Source: CAIUPE01 sp037131735
GTDB lineage: Bacteria > Pseudomonadota > Alphaproteobacteria > Rhizobiales > Beijerinckiaceae
Assembly (NCBI GenBank): GCA_037131735.1
Contig: JBAXQM010000006.1
Location: 1-64,000, forward strand
Reading direction: 5' to 3'
DNA length: 64,000 nt
The translations under genes and the position numbers were made by a program. Positions 40,488-49,720 of the stretch are shown here, piece by piece (positions within the stretch are counted from its first letter, which is position 1; every line of letters begins with the position of its first letter). The notes under the pieces are model-generated. The model was not told where the DNA came from. It did not search any database and saw only the letters and a program-made list of their open reading frames with translations.

Positions 40488-42947
40488 TCACGCTTTTATC
40501 TTTTGATTTTTCGGATCAAATAACGGTTTCAGATGAATTTTTGCAGGCACGCGGTCTTGCGCGACCACAAGGTCGTAATCGCCAGAGGTTAGAAATTCCT
40601 GATTAACGCCTTCGGGGTTTTTGACATAGCCGAAGCCAATGGGGCGGTCGACTGAATAGCCAAAGCCACCGCTCGTCAAATAGCCGGCGATTTTTCCATT
40701 TCTAAGAATTGTCTCGCGGCCGACAAGTGTCACATCTTTCCGTTCAAGCGTGAAGCAAGACAATCTCTTTTTTAGCGGAGAGTTTAATTGCGCCTCAAGT
40801 GCCTTTCGACCAATAAAATCGACGTCACTTGAAAGCTTCACGGTCCATCCCAAGCCGGCTTCGAAGGGCGTATCATTCGGCGTAATATCGGCACCCCAAG
40901 CGCGATAAAACTTTTCAAGCCGAAGTGACTCAATGGCGCGATAACCTCCAAGCTTGATCTCATGATTTTTATCGGCTTGTCTCAACTGATCAAATATAAA
41001 TTGTGTATCAGCCAATGGAATATGAAGTTCATATCCCAACTCGCCAACATAGGTGACGCGATAGGCGATCACATCCTTGCCTGCGATATTTATTTTTCTG
41101 ATGCAGCCAAAGGGGAAATCCTCATTTGAGAGGGAGGTATCCGTTAGTCGAGCAAGGATGGCGCGGGATTGGGGCCCCATGAAAGCGAGCACCGCAAAGG
41201 ATTCAGTCACATCTTGGAAAGTAAAGCGGGTTGAATCCGAAATATCTCGACTATGGTCGAGGATCCATGATTTATCATGTGTTCGAAAGCCCGTGCCTGT
41301 GATGATCCGGTAATGCTCATGATCGAGATGCATCACGGTGACGTCACATTCAATCCCGCCGCGTTCATTCAGCATTTGTGTATAGACCCCCTGCCCAGCG
41401 GGAACGCGAATGTCGTTGGCACAGAGCCGATCTAAAACTTTGGATGCATCGGGACCAGTAAGATCAAATTTTGCAAATGAAGTCTGATCAAAGAGCGCGG
41501 CTGACTCACGTGCTGCTTTATGTTCTGCTCCCACGTAAGGAACCCAATTGGGTTCCGTCATGGAATATTCGTCTTTAGGCTCTATGCCCTTCGGCGCGAA
41601 CCAATTGGCGCGCTCCCATCCGAGTTTTGAACCAAAGACTGCGCCTTCGTCTTTTAGTCGTTCATAGAGCGGAGATGTTAAAAGGGGGCGACCGGACTCA
41701 TATTCCTCTTGAGGAAACGCGATCGTATAATGTTTTCCATAAGCCTCTAGCGTTCGCGCGCAGGTCCACGCTCTGTCGCGATGATGGTCACCAAACCGCT
41801 TAATGTCGACAACCCAAAGATCCATTGGCGCTTCGCCGGCATGAACCCAATCAGCGAGCACCCATCCGGCCCCCCCCGCCGATGCGATACCGAAGGCGTT
41901 AAATCCTGCGCCAACATAGAGGTTATCTAACTCAGGCGCACGGCCGAGTATGAAATTACCATCGGGCGTAAAGCTTTCGGCACCATTGATCATTTTTTTT
42001 ATGCCCGCCTTTTCAAGCGCGGGAATACGATCAATGGCAGCAGTTAAATGCTGTTCGAAATGACCCCAGTCATCATCAAACAGTTGAAAGGCGAAATCAT
42101 TAGGCAAGTCACCGGTTAGCCAGGGCAGGGGATTGGGCTCATATCCGCCCATAACTAAACCGCCGACCTCTTCTTTATAATAGGTTCTTTTATCCGGATC
42201 ACGAAGGGTTGGCAGATCGCTATGAACGCCCGCAATTTGTTCTGTGATGATATATTGGTGCTTTACAGGTTGAAGCGGCACGGAGACGCCAACCATTTCA
42301 GCGAGCTGCCGTGTCCATTGGCCGGCACACAACACAATTTTGTCGCAGGTGATATCGCCAAGATTTGTCGATATTTTTTTAATTCTATTTTTGTCGAGCG
42401 TAAAATTGTTGACAATAACATTCTCAACAATCTGTGCGCCATGCATCCGTGCTCCTTTAGCGAGGGATTGCGCAATGTCGGAAGGGTTTGCTTGTCCATC
42501 AGTCGGAAGCCAGCTCGCACCAATCAAATCATCCGTATTCAACAAGGGCCACATTTTTTTGACTTCGGCAGGTGAGATCAAGCTCATATCAAGGCCGAAG
42601 CTTTGGGCGGTTGTTGCGAGTCTTTTATATTCAACCCAGCGGTCTGGATGGGTTGCGAGACGCAAGCAGCCTGTCATCTTCCAGCCGGTGTTTAATCCGG
42701 TTTCTTGATCAAGCTTCTTATAGAGGTCGACCGAATATTTCAGCAATTGAGTGATGGAGGCCGATGATCGTAATTGTCCAACAAGTCCAGCCGCGTGCCA
42801 TGTTGATCCGCTGGTCAAGCGATCACGTTCAAGCAGCACCACATTGGCGTTATGATTGCGTGCGAGATGATAGGCTGTTGAGCAGCCAATAATTCCTCCC
42901 CCAATAACGACAATATCAGCGTGTTTAGGAACAGAGGGGCTTGTCAT
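40488..42947 (-). CDS. Dimethylglycine/sarcosine dehydrogenase family flavoprotein with GcvT domain
   Basis: An 819-residue protein. An FAD amine-oxidoreductase domain (DAO fold) covers about 1-385 with VVIGGGIIGCS and the covalent FAD histidine H51 in STWHAAGLVGQLR. It is followed by the FAO_M linker domain and, from about 440, a GcvT-like folate-binding aminomethyltransferase domain with the GYELHIP and RLEKFYRAWGADI blocks near the end. Such enzymes demethylate N-methyl amino acids and hand the C1 unit to tetrahydrofolate instead of releasing formaldehyde. Substrate could be dimethylglycine, sarcosine or another N-methyl compound. It is downstream of, and overlaps by four bases, a choline-kinase-like gene. 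Confidence 0.9.
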   Translation of the reverse strand: MTSPSVPKHADIVVIGGGIIGCSTAYHLARNHNANVVLLERDRLTSGSTWHAAGLVGQLRSSASITQLLKYSVDLYKKLDQETGLNTGWKMTGCLRLATHPDRWVEYKRLATTAQSFGLDMSLISPAEVKKMWPLLNTDDLIGASWLPTDGQANPSDIAQSLAKGARMHGAQIVENVIVNNFTLDKNRIKKISTNLGDITCDKIVLCAGQWTRQLAEMVGVSVPLQPVKHQYIITEQIAGVHSDLPTLRDPDKRTYYKEEVGGLVMGGYEPNPLPWLTGDLPNDFAFQLFDDDWGHFEQHLTAAIDRIPALEKAGIKKMINGAESFTPDGNFILGRAPELDNLYVGAGFNAFGIASAGGAGWVLADWVHAGEAPMDLWVVDIKRFGDHHRDRAWTCARTLEAYGKHYTIAFPQEEYESGRPLLTSPLYERLKDEGAVFGSKLGWERANWFAPKGIEPKDEYSMTEPNWVPYVGAEHKAARESAALFDQTSFAKFDLTGPDASKVLDRLCANDIRVPAGQGVYTQMLNERGGIECDVTVMHLDHEHYRIITGTGFRTHDKSWILDHSRDISDSTRFTFQDVTESFAVLAFMGPQSRAILARLTDTSLSNEDFPFGCIRKINIAGKDVIAYRVTYVGELGYELHIPLADTQFIFDQLRQADKNHEIKLGGYRAIESLRLEKFYRAWGADITPNDTPFEAGLGWTVKLSSDVDFIGRKALEAQLNSPLKKRLSCFTLERKDVTLVGRETILRNGKIAGYLTSGGFGYSVDRPIGFGYVKNPEGVNQEFLTSGDYDLVVAQDRVPAKIHLKPLFDPKNQKIKA

Positions 42948-43816
42948 AATGCATATCCATATCTGATTTCGAATTGGGTAATCGCAGCGTTGGAGCGCTT
43001 TTTATACTCTGCCTCATGCGCAGCATAATCAATACCAGGGAGCGCAAGATAGCGCGCGGAAATTTTAGCCCATAACATTTCCCGCAAGGAGCTGGCAATT
43101 TTCATAGCATCAAAGGACTTGATCAAGAGTTCTGAATTTTTGCTTTGAAAATAGTATTCAAGCATACGGCTATCATCATCGGCATCAAAATTTCCATTCG
43201 CGGAGATATTGGCCAGGTCAAACATCGCAGTGCCAAACCCACCATATTCCCAATCAATGAGCCATAGTCTTTTGCCATCATCAATTATATTGGCGGGGAG
43301 AAGATCATGATGACCAACGATGATCGGTAAGGGCTCTTGGAGTTTTTCAAGCGTTGAAATCAGCTTTTCAATCTCACTCAGATCTTGGGTTTGATCTTTT
43401 AGTAGTCCAACATAATCGCGTAGGACATGAAAGACCCAAAAAATATTCACTGATCCGCGTAGATGTGACGCCATTGTCTCATGGACAGTCCGGATGACGT
43501 CGATAATTCGCCGAAGATTTGGCCTCATATCGGCTTCTGTCATTGTCTGACCGTGAATGAAATCAATGACGAGGAGATCATCTTCGAAATATGTGACTTT
43601 GGGAGAAATTTGCGCTTGAGCCGCGGCAAGGGATACAGCACGTTCCTGTTTACGGCTGACATGGTGCACCGGAATATCGGATCCAATGCGGACGACATGA
43701 TCGCCCCCAAAATCACTGACTTTGAATGAACGCGTGCTTAGCCCGCCGGAGAGGGGCTCTATTTTTGGCTTCCCCCGCCAGCATTCCAATTTGGCGATAC
43801 GGTCCTCGAAACTCAC
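42944..43816 (-). CDS. Choline/aminoglycoside-phosphotransferase-like kinase
   Basis: A 290-residue kinase-like protein of the APH/choline kinase superfamily. The Brenner-type loop is H170-D171-LLPAN176 (GHHDLLPANII), followed by the Mg ligand D188 in WLIDWEYGGFG. The N-terminal lobe is present (SGGLSTRSFKVSDFG). The D-E-Y-G after the aspartate is as in choline and ethanolamine kinases, which favours an amino alcohol as substrate, but the group also phosphorylates other small molecules. It overlaps the dehydrogenase gene by four bases. The gene is visibly more AT-rich than that neighbour, yet the tight coupling points to a shared pathway. Confidence 0.8.
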   Translation of the reverse strand: MSFEDRIAKLECWRGKPKIEPLSGGLSTRSFKVSDFGGDHVVRIGSDIPVHHVSRKQERAVSLAAAQAQISPKVTYFEDDLLVIDFIHGQTMTEADMRPNLRRIIDVIRTVHETMASHLRGSVNIFWVFHVLRDYVGLLKDQTQDLSEIEKLISTLEKLQEPLPIIVGHHDLLPANIIDDGKRLWLIDWEYGGFGTAMFDLANISANGNFDADDDSRMLEYYFQSKNSELLIKSFDAMKIASSLREMLWAKISARYLALPGIDYAAHEAEYKKRSNAAITQFEIRYGYAL

Positions 43817-44041
43817 CAGTGATCCTTAAAATGGCTCAATTGCTTTTGACCGAGATTGGCACGAGACGCTCGTCGGCTTCAATGGGCGGGACACATCTCC
43901 GATTGGGGATAAGATGCCTTTTGCGGTCCTTTGGCTCGTAGAAAGGCCCGGTATGCCGTTGAGGTGTGGGTTTTAGAGGTCTGCCACTGATTTACTCGTC
44001 CGTCGGTTCAGCCCGCCCTTCAAGGTAATAGGCAGAACCGA

Positions 44042-45511
44042 CTACCGCTCTTTAATCGCAAGCGATGAGACTTCTATCAAGGGCGAGAGAAAATAATCTA
44101 GCAAACGACGCTCTCCGGTTTTTATCTCGGCTGTAACGGCCATACCGGGTGAAAGCGCGATGTCTTTGTCACCACTCGTTATTGCCGAACGCTCGAGTTT
44201 TAACACAACGGGATAGTAAAGATTCTGCACACGTTGTGCGGTGATAGGTCCTTTGGGATTTGCTGATTGGCCGGGACTACTCTCCGATGCAATCGCTTCG
44301 GGCAAAGGAATGGCATCTTGCCCCACCCGCAGTACTGTTGCTTCGATCGTACCATAACGGGTGAAGGGGAACGCTTCGATTTTAATGGAGGCATGCTGTC
44401 CTTCATGCACAAAACCAATATCCTTATTGGGTAGATAGGCTTCTGCTTCCAAAGTTAACCCATCAGGCACGACGCGCATAACTTCTTGTCCCGCGATAAG
44501 CACTTGTCCCGAATTAACGGCGGAAGAGGCCTGGACGACGCCGGAAACAGGCGCGCGTAAGGTGAGATTATCAATTCTCACTTGCACTTTTTCACGCCTT
44601 GGACGGGCCTCATCCGCCACTCTTTTTGCGTCAGAGGCTTTTAAAATATTCTCCGCGATAAAATTTTGAAGTGTTCTATTAATCTCTGCAGTTAGGGCGT
44701 CAATGCCCCGCTCGGCTTCGATCAATTGCCCGCGTTCCGTCGCGAGAAAAGTTTTTTGATAGGCAAGCGTTTCCTGCGCATCGATTAAACTCGCTCTCGT
44801 GCCAGATGCTGAATTTTGTAAGGCTTGCCGCATATCAACGCGTTCGCTCAAAATGGTAATCAATGCCTCTTGCGCGCCAATGGTGTTCGTTAAGCGCTCT
44901 CGCTCCGCCTTCTTCTGATCTCGCTGTGCGTCTAACGACGATATCTGCGCGCGTAACTGTGTGAGATCAGCTTTGGCAACTAGTTCCTCGCGGGTTTGAA
45001 CCTCAAGGGGTATGAAAACAGGCCAAATCACCTTGGCACGATCGTCGTTACTTTTTGCCGCTTCGACCACGGCAAGGCGCCATATATTTTCTGCGCCGGC
45101 GGCCCATAAGGCCACGTCAATTGCACGACCTTCGGCCTGCGCGTCATCACTTTGAAGTTCGATGAGTGTATCGCCCTCAGCAACCTTCTGGCCATTAACG
45201 GCGCGAATTTTCTCAATCTTGCCACTTTCGATGGGCTGTACTGTTTTTACGCGGCCAGAGGGCTGAATCTTTCCCTGTGCGATGGCCACAATATCGGTGT
45301 AGCCGAACCAACTCCATGTCAGCGTTATCACTACGATTGCGCATATGGAGACCAAGAGTGCCAAGGCAATAGGGGAAGGCGGTCGTTCCAGAATCTCAAG
45401 CGCGGAAGGCAAAAACTCCTGATCACTTCGTGACATGAAGTTTAAGGCCGATGGCTTTTTGCCGACCGTCCTTAGAGTAGCCGGAGACGTTGGAGCGGTT
45501 TCTTCACTCAT
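44042..45511 (-). CDS. Type I secretion membrane fusion protein (HlyD family)
   Basis: A 489-residue adaptor with one N-terminal helix (about 51-72, IALALLVSICAIVVITLTWSWFG), a barrel-sandwich half (GKIEKIRAVNGQKVAEGDTL), a long alpha-helical hairpin (about 130-330, rich in A, E, R and Q), the second half (LRAPVSGVVQASSAVNSGQVL) and a C-terminal beta domain. It joins the inner-membrane ABC exporter to a TolC-like channel. It overlaps the exporter gene by four bases. The cognate outer-membrane protein is not encoded beside it, as is usual where TolC is shared. Confidence 0.93.
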   Translation of the reverse strand: MSEETAPTSPATLRTVGKKPSALNFMSRSDQEFLPSALEILERPPSPIALALLVSICAIVVITLTWSWFGYTDIVAIAQGKIQPSGRVKTVQPIESGKIEKIRAVNGQKVAEGDTLIELQSDDAQAEGRAIDVALWAAGAENIWRLAVVEAAKSNDDRAKVIWPVFIPLEVQTREELVAKADLTQLRAQISSLDAQRDQKKAERERLTNTIGAQEALITILSERVDMRQALQNSASGTRASLIDAQETLAYQKTFLATERGQLIEAERGIDALTAEINRTLQNFIAENILKASDAKRVADEARPRREKVQVRIDNLTLRAPVSGVVQASSAVNSGQVLIAGQEVMRVVPDGLTLEAEAYLPNKDIGFVHEGQHASIKIEAFPFTRYGTIEATVLRVGQDAIPLPEAIASESSPGQSANPKGPITAQRVQNLYYPVVLKLERSAITSGDKDIALSPGMAVTAEIKTGERRLLDYFLSPLIEVSSLAIKER

Positions 45512-47670
45512 GCGGCAACCCCGGAACTTTGGATCGACCAGAGCCGCTTATAAAGGCCTTTATCACGGATGATTAATTCATCATGACTGCCCATCTCGAC
45601 GATGCGGCCGTCCATCATTCCCACAATGCGGTTGGCGTTTCTAACGGTCGAGAGTCGATGCGCGATGATGATGACGGTGCGGCCTTTCACGATCTTTGCC
45701 ATATTATGTTGGATGATGACTTCGCTTTCATAGTCGAGCGCGCTGGTCGCCTCATCGAGAATGAGAATGCGGGGGTTCGTAGCGAGCGCCCGCGCGATGG
45801 CTAATCTTTGACGCTGGCCACCGGATAGATTGGCGCCCCGTTCTTCGATGGGTGTGTCATAACCCATCGGCAATTTGGCGATAAATTCATGCGCGCCCGC
45901 AAGTTCTGCAACCGCAATCACTTTCGCACGCGGCATAGCGGGATTGGCGAGGGCGATATTTTCATGAATGGTTTTTGCAAAGAGCAGATTTTCTTGCAGC
46001 ACAACACCGATGTGCCGCCTTAGCCATGCAGGATCGACTTGCGTTAGATCCAGTCCGTCAATGCGGATTTGACCTTCTTGCGGCGCGTAAAAACGCTGCA
46101 CGAGTTTTGTCAGCGTCGATTTGCCAGACCCTGAGGGACCAACAATGCCAATTGTCTCGCCAGGTTCAATCGATAGCGAGATGTTTTTTAAGATGTCTTG
46201 CCCGCCTTGGGTATAGCGGAAACTGACATTTTTAAATTCAATCGCGCCTCTAGGTGGCGGCAGGGCTGCCATCGCCGCATTTCCGGGCTCCGGGGCCGCG
46301 TTTAGAATATCACCAAGGCGGTCAACGGAGATCGCGACTTGTTGAAAATCCTGCCAGAGTTGTGAGAGGCGTAAAATCGGTTGAGACACTTGGCCGGCGA
46401 TCATGTTGAAAGCCACAAGCGAGCCGACCGTCATCTCGCCATCCATCACAGCGACAGCCCCAAAAAACAATAAGAGCGCGGTTGATAATTTGCTCACCAA
46501 TTGAATGGCATCTTGCCCGCCAAAGGCCATCAACGCCGCTTCAAAACCCGTGCGGATATAAGCCGCCAGCCGTTCTTCCCATTCCGCCCGCATGACAGGC
46601 TCAACAGCGCTCGCTTTTATGGTTTGAGCACCAATGATTGTTTCGACAAGAAATTGCTGGCTATAGGCTCCGCGATTAAACTTCTCTTTCACGCGTTCGC
46701 GCAGAGCGGGGGCAATGACTGCCGCAATGAGAATGTAAAGCGGCACGGTGGCTATAACGATCAGCGCCAGTTTAACCGAATAAACAAACAATACCGCCAC
46801 CATCACGACGGTAAATACAAGATCAAGCGCGGCAAAGAGTCCTTGCCCAGTAATAAAGTTACGGATTGTCTCAAGCTCACGAATGCGGGCTACCGTTTGC
46901 CCTGCAGGCCGGGTTTCGAAATATGAAACCGGTAAACGTAACAAATGCGCGAACAGGCGCTGGCCCAATTCAACATCAATCCGGTTTGTCGTGTGTGTAA
47001 GCGCATAGCTTCGCAAAAATTGGAGGAGCACATCGAAACAGGAAATGCCGATGAGACCGATTACAATAACATCCAGCGTTGAAGCGCTTCGATGCACCAA
47101 CACTTTGTCGATTACAACTTGAAAGAAGAGCGGTGTCACCAGGGCAAAAATCTGCAAGGCTAGGGACGCCACGAGCACATGCGCCAACGCACGGCGATAA
47201 CGCCAAATGGACGGTAAAAACCACGCAAAACTGAAATGCGCGGGATGAATACCAGGGCCACCGATGCGGCGTTGCACGAGGATGATCAGTGGCTCAAGCG
47301 CTTGGGACACTTCCTCAATAGGACGCTCCAGATCGGCGCGTGTGAGCGGGTCAACGGTTCGAAACAAGCCGCTTGGCGTTAGCCCGCCAAGCACGATGAA
47401 TGATCCGTCTTTCGTCAGCGCAAGCGAAGGAACGGGCAGAGCCGCAAGTCGCTTGGCGGATGTATCGCGAATGATCCGCGCTTTCAGCCCCAATACATTC
47501 GCGGCCCGGACAACATCTTCAGCGGTTGCATCACGTTCGCCCAATGCGAGCTCACGCGCAAGATGACGCGGATCAGCGGGGATACGGAAATAGGCCGCAA
47601 TACCCGTTAAGCCATGAAGGCCAGAGAGAGTGACATTTCGTTTGGTGTTGGCTTGACTGTGATCATTCAT
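45508..47670 (-). CDS. Type I secretion ABC exporter (HlyB-type)
   Basis: A 720-residue exporter: an N-terminal C39-like domain (about 1-135), a six-helix membrane domain (about 165-430) and an ABC ATPase with Walker A GPSGSGKST at about 513-521, signature LSGGQRQRLAIARAL and Walker B ILILDEATSALD. It closely follows HlyB in the membrane domain, for example TPLFFQVVIDKVLVHRSAST and RIDVELGQRLFAHLLRLPVSYFETR. The C39 catalytic cysteine is missing: where proteases have DCG it reads LTGIAAYF, so it should not cleave a leader but bind unfolded RTX-type substrates. No RTX protein is encoded in the window, so the substrate lies elsewhere. Confidence 0.93.
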   Translation of the reverse strand: MNDHSQANTKRNVTLSGLHGLTGIAAYFRIPADPRHLARELALGERDATAEDVVRAANVLGLKARIIRDTSAKRLAALPVPSLALTKDGSFIVLGGLTPSGLFRTVDPLTRADLERPIEEVSQALEPLIILVQRRIGGPGIHPAHFSFAWFLPSIWRYRRALAHVLVASLALQIFALVTPLFFQVVIDKVLVHRSASTLDVIVIGLIGISCFDVLLQFLRSYALTHTTNRIDVELGQRLFAHLLRLPVSYFETRPAGQTVARIRELETIRNFITGQGLFAALDLVFTVVMVAVLFVYSVKLALIVIATVPLYILIAAVIAPALRERVKEKFNRGAYSQQFLVETIIGAQTIKASAVEPVMRAEWEERLAAYIRTGFEAALMAFGGQDAIQLVSKLSTALLLFFGAVAVMDGEMTVGSLVAFNMIAGQVSQPILRLSQLWQDFQQVAISVDRLGDILNAAPEPGNAAMAALPPPRGAIEFKNVSFRYTQGGQDILKNISLSIEPGETIGIVGPSGSGKSTLTKLVQRFYAPQEGQIRIDGLDLTQVDPAWLRRHIGVVLQENLLFAKTIHENIALANPAMPRAKVIAVAELAGAHEFIAKLPMGYDTPIEERGANLSGGQRQRLAIARALATNPRILILDEATSALDYESEVIIQHNMAKIVKGRTVIIIAHRLSTVRNANRIVGMMDGRIVEMGSHDELIIRDKGLYKRLWSIQSSGVAA

Positions 47671-48141
47671 GAGCTCTGCGTTCCATGATGCACGAGCTTA
47701 ACATTTTCGCGCGTTGGAGCTCCTGAGCAACCAAACTTAGGTTGAAATACGGTTCTTGAAAAATATTCCCGGCATGCGTTCCCTATATTGCGCGATGCTT
47801 TGCTGGATATTCTCGATTCCAGTAATCGAGCTAATGGCACGAACTGGCAAGTTGGGACGACGGCCGTTACTCTTCTACCGCGAGAAAAAATTGGGACCCA
47901 TGCGTCACGTTATTTTTGTCCCATTCAAGCGAGACCCGATCCGGAACCGCTTTCGCTTAGCCAAACTGAGCTGGAGGCTTGGCCCAATGCCGATTTGAGG
48001 GAGTTTGACTTTCGTCCCGGCTATTTTTGGCGCCCCTAATTGACCGAGAGATTTCAAAGGAGTCCATCTTTTAACATCGCAAGAATGTGATATAATAACT
48101 GGGAGTTAATCGGGGTCGCAACCCACCCGGGAATTCGATCA
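47671..48141. other. 471-base stretch upstream of HlyB and LysR
   Basis: This stretch separates the divergent HlyB and LysR genes, so it should hold both promoters. Within it a plus-strand frame at 47746-48039 looks coding but has no start. The last 100 bases before the LysR gene are AT-rich. Confidence 0.5.
47746..48039 (+). pseudogene. Possible remnant of a broken gene without start codon
   Basis: From the TGA at 47743-47745 to the TAA at 48037-48039 the frame is open for 97 codons with a natural amino-acid mix (for example RDALLDILDSSNRANGTNWQ and FDFRPGYFWRP). The only candidate start is a TTG at 47788 without ribosome site; no ATG or GTG precedes it. It could be the tail of a truncated gene. 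A second frame over the same bases at 47756-47998 is less plausible. Family unknown. Confidence 0.35.
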
Positions 48142-49125
48142 ATGAGTGTTGAACAGAAACCTAATCCGTTTGATCTTCAACTCAATAAAATTGAGATGGT
48201 TGAGGCTTTAGCGAAACTTGGTTCGATTAGCGCGGCCTCAAAGGTTTTAGGAATTTCCGCTCTAGCTGTAGCCAAAGGCATACGTTCGGTAGAGGAAAGC
48301 CTCGATGTCGTTTTATTTAATCGTACCAATACGGGTTTGGTGCCGACCAAATTTGTAATTCCATTTTTGAAATATGGCAGTCAAATTCTGCATGAAGTCG
48401 AAGTCGCGAAAGTCGACATCTCTCAAAAGGTATCAAAAGATCTAACAGAACAAACACAACATTCATTGCGCATTGCAGCGGGAATGAGGAGTTGTCGTCT
48501 TTGGATCAACGAGGCCTCAAAACAAGTATCACTTCAGCATCCTGACATTCCCATATCGATCGATCATGATCTTCTTTATCTCTATCGACGCCTTCTTCAG
48601 AATGATATTGATGTCGGGATTACGATGCGTGCTTTGTTGCCGCTTGCGCCCGAAGGTGTGAAGATTCAGACATTGGGCGTCTGGCGCGCCTATTTTGTCT
48701 GCCGAACCGATCATCCCTTAACAAGGCTCAAAAATCCAAATGTCGTGGATCTCCAATCTTATCCGCTTGCCGGAGAATACAATTTTCCAGTTTTGATGAG
48801 AATTCTTGAATCCGGCCATTTTGACATTGAGCATTTTAAGTCTCACCCCGACTGGCTGCTGTCGGCAACTCATGTCGATGGGCTGGATCAGATGAATGAT
48901 CTGATCAAATCAAGCGATCATATTGCCATCATGCCTTATGACGTGATTGCTGATGAAATAAGAAATCGTGATCTTGCAATATTGGACATCGCTGAATTTC
49001 GGGACCTGAAACTCGAAGTCGTATTTGTCTATCGAGAAGAAGATAAAAATGAGCCCTTGGCTGAGTTTGTAGCTACAGTTCGAAATCTTGAGGATGCACG
49101 TCACAAGATGGACGAGCGGTGTTGA
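48142..49125 (+). CDS. LysR-family transcriptional regulator
   Basis: A 327-residue regulator with the N-terminal winged helix-turn-helix (MVEALAKLGSISAASKVLGISALAVAKGIRSVEE, residues about 17-50) and a periplasmic-binding-type effector domain from about 105 on. A LysR usually binds DNA as a tetramer and responds to a small coinducer. It has no target operon divergent to it of an obvious kind; upstream lies the HlyB gene, so self-control is the only safe prediction. The gene is clearly more AT-rich than the T1SS genes, hinting at a separate history. Confidence 0.88.
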   Translation: MSVEQKPNPFDLQLNKIEMVEALAKLGSISAASKVLGISALAVAKGIRSVEESLDVVLFNRTNTGLVPTKFVIPFLKYGSQILHEVEVAKVDISQKVSKDLTEQTQHSLRIAAGMRSCRLWINEASKQVSLQHPDIPISIDHDLLYLYRRLLQNDIDVGITMRALLPLAPEGVKIQTLGVWRAYFVCRTDHPLTRLKNPNVVDLQSYPLAGEYNFPVLMRILESGHFDIEHFKSHPDWLLSATHVDGLDQMNDLIKSSDHIAIMPYDVIADEIRNRDLAILDIAEFRDLKLEVVFVYREEDKNEPLAEFVATVRNLEDARHKMDERC

Positions 49126-49720
49126 CGCAGGTCTTTGCTGCTTAAATATTTTCTACCGAGATCTAAAGCGAACTCTGCAAATGGGACATTATGACTGATT
49201 GTAGCGGGCCCTGTTAAACAGGATTTCTCATAAGAGAAACTTTTGACTTCAATGGAAAGATCCGAATAGCCGGACACACCGGTTGCCGAAGGTGACCATT
49301 TCCCGAGGCGGGCATATTGGAGAGTGTCAATTGAAGTTTAATCGAACCTAATGGTGCCCAGGGGCGGTCGACCCAATCTTCATGAATTCAATAGGTTAGC
49401 GATGAGTGGGACAGGTGAAAGGCAGATATTTTTTTATACTATTTGCTATGATTGTCCCACCAGACTTGGGCGGACAAGAGGTGCGAAGAGAGAGCATTTG
49501 ATATTTTCAGGTTGAGAATTTTTTGTGATGTGATTGCCGGCAGGGTAGATTGCGTCTTCTACATTCCTCGTGCTGGAACATTTCAGGCTTGGATTCATAT
49601 ATTTGGACTTGAAATAAGTCTCAGCGCACCGTTAGTTTGAGACCTTGGCAGGCTTTTTATATCGTTGAAGTGTGATTATCTTAAAAGCGAGTTTTGTCAG
49701 TCGATTATGAGGAATTCGGT
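49126..49720. other. 595-base gap with several inverted repeats
   Basis: No gene can be supported; a 62-codon frame at 49452-49640 lacks a ribosome site and protein-like composition. Two short hairpins lie in a row, CCTGT-TAA-ACAGG (49209-49222) and TTTCTC-ATAA-GAGAAA (49224-49239). An 8-bp inverted repeat (49246-49253 and 49330-49337) encloses 76 bases. The block around 49280-49320 vaguely recalls the end of an IS21-type element but I cannot confirm it. Confidence 0.4.

Noticed and set aside
49452..49640. 62-codon frame in the gap before the EamA gene
   Set aside because: No ribosome site, no conserved pattern, and composition as expected from noncoding sequence.
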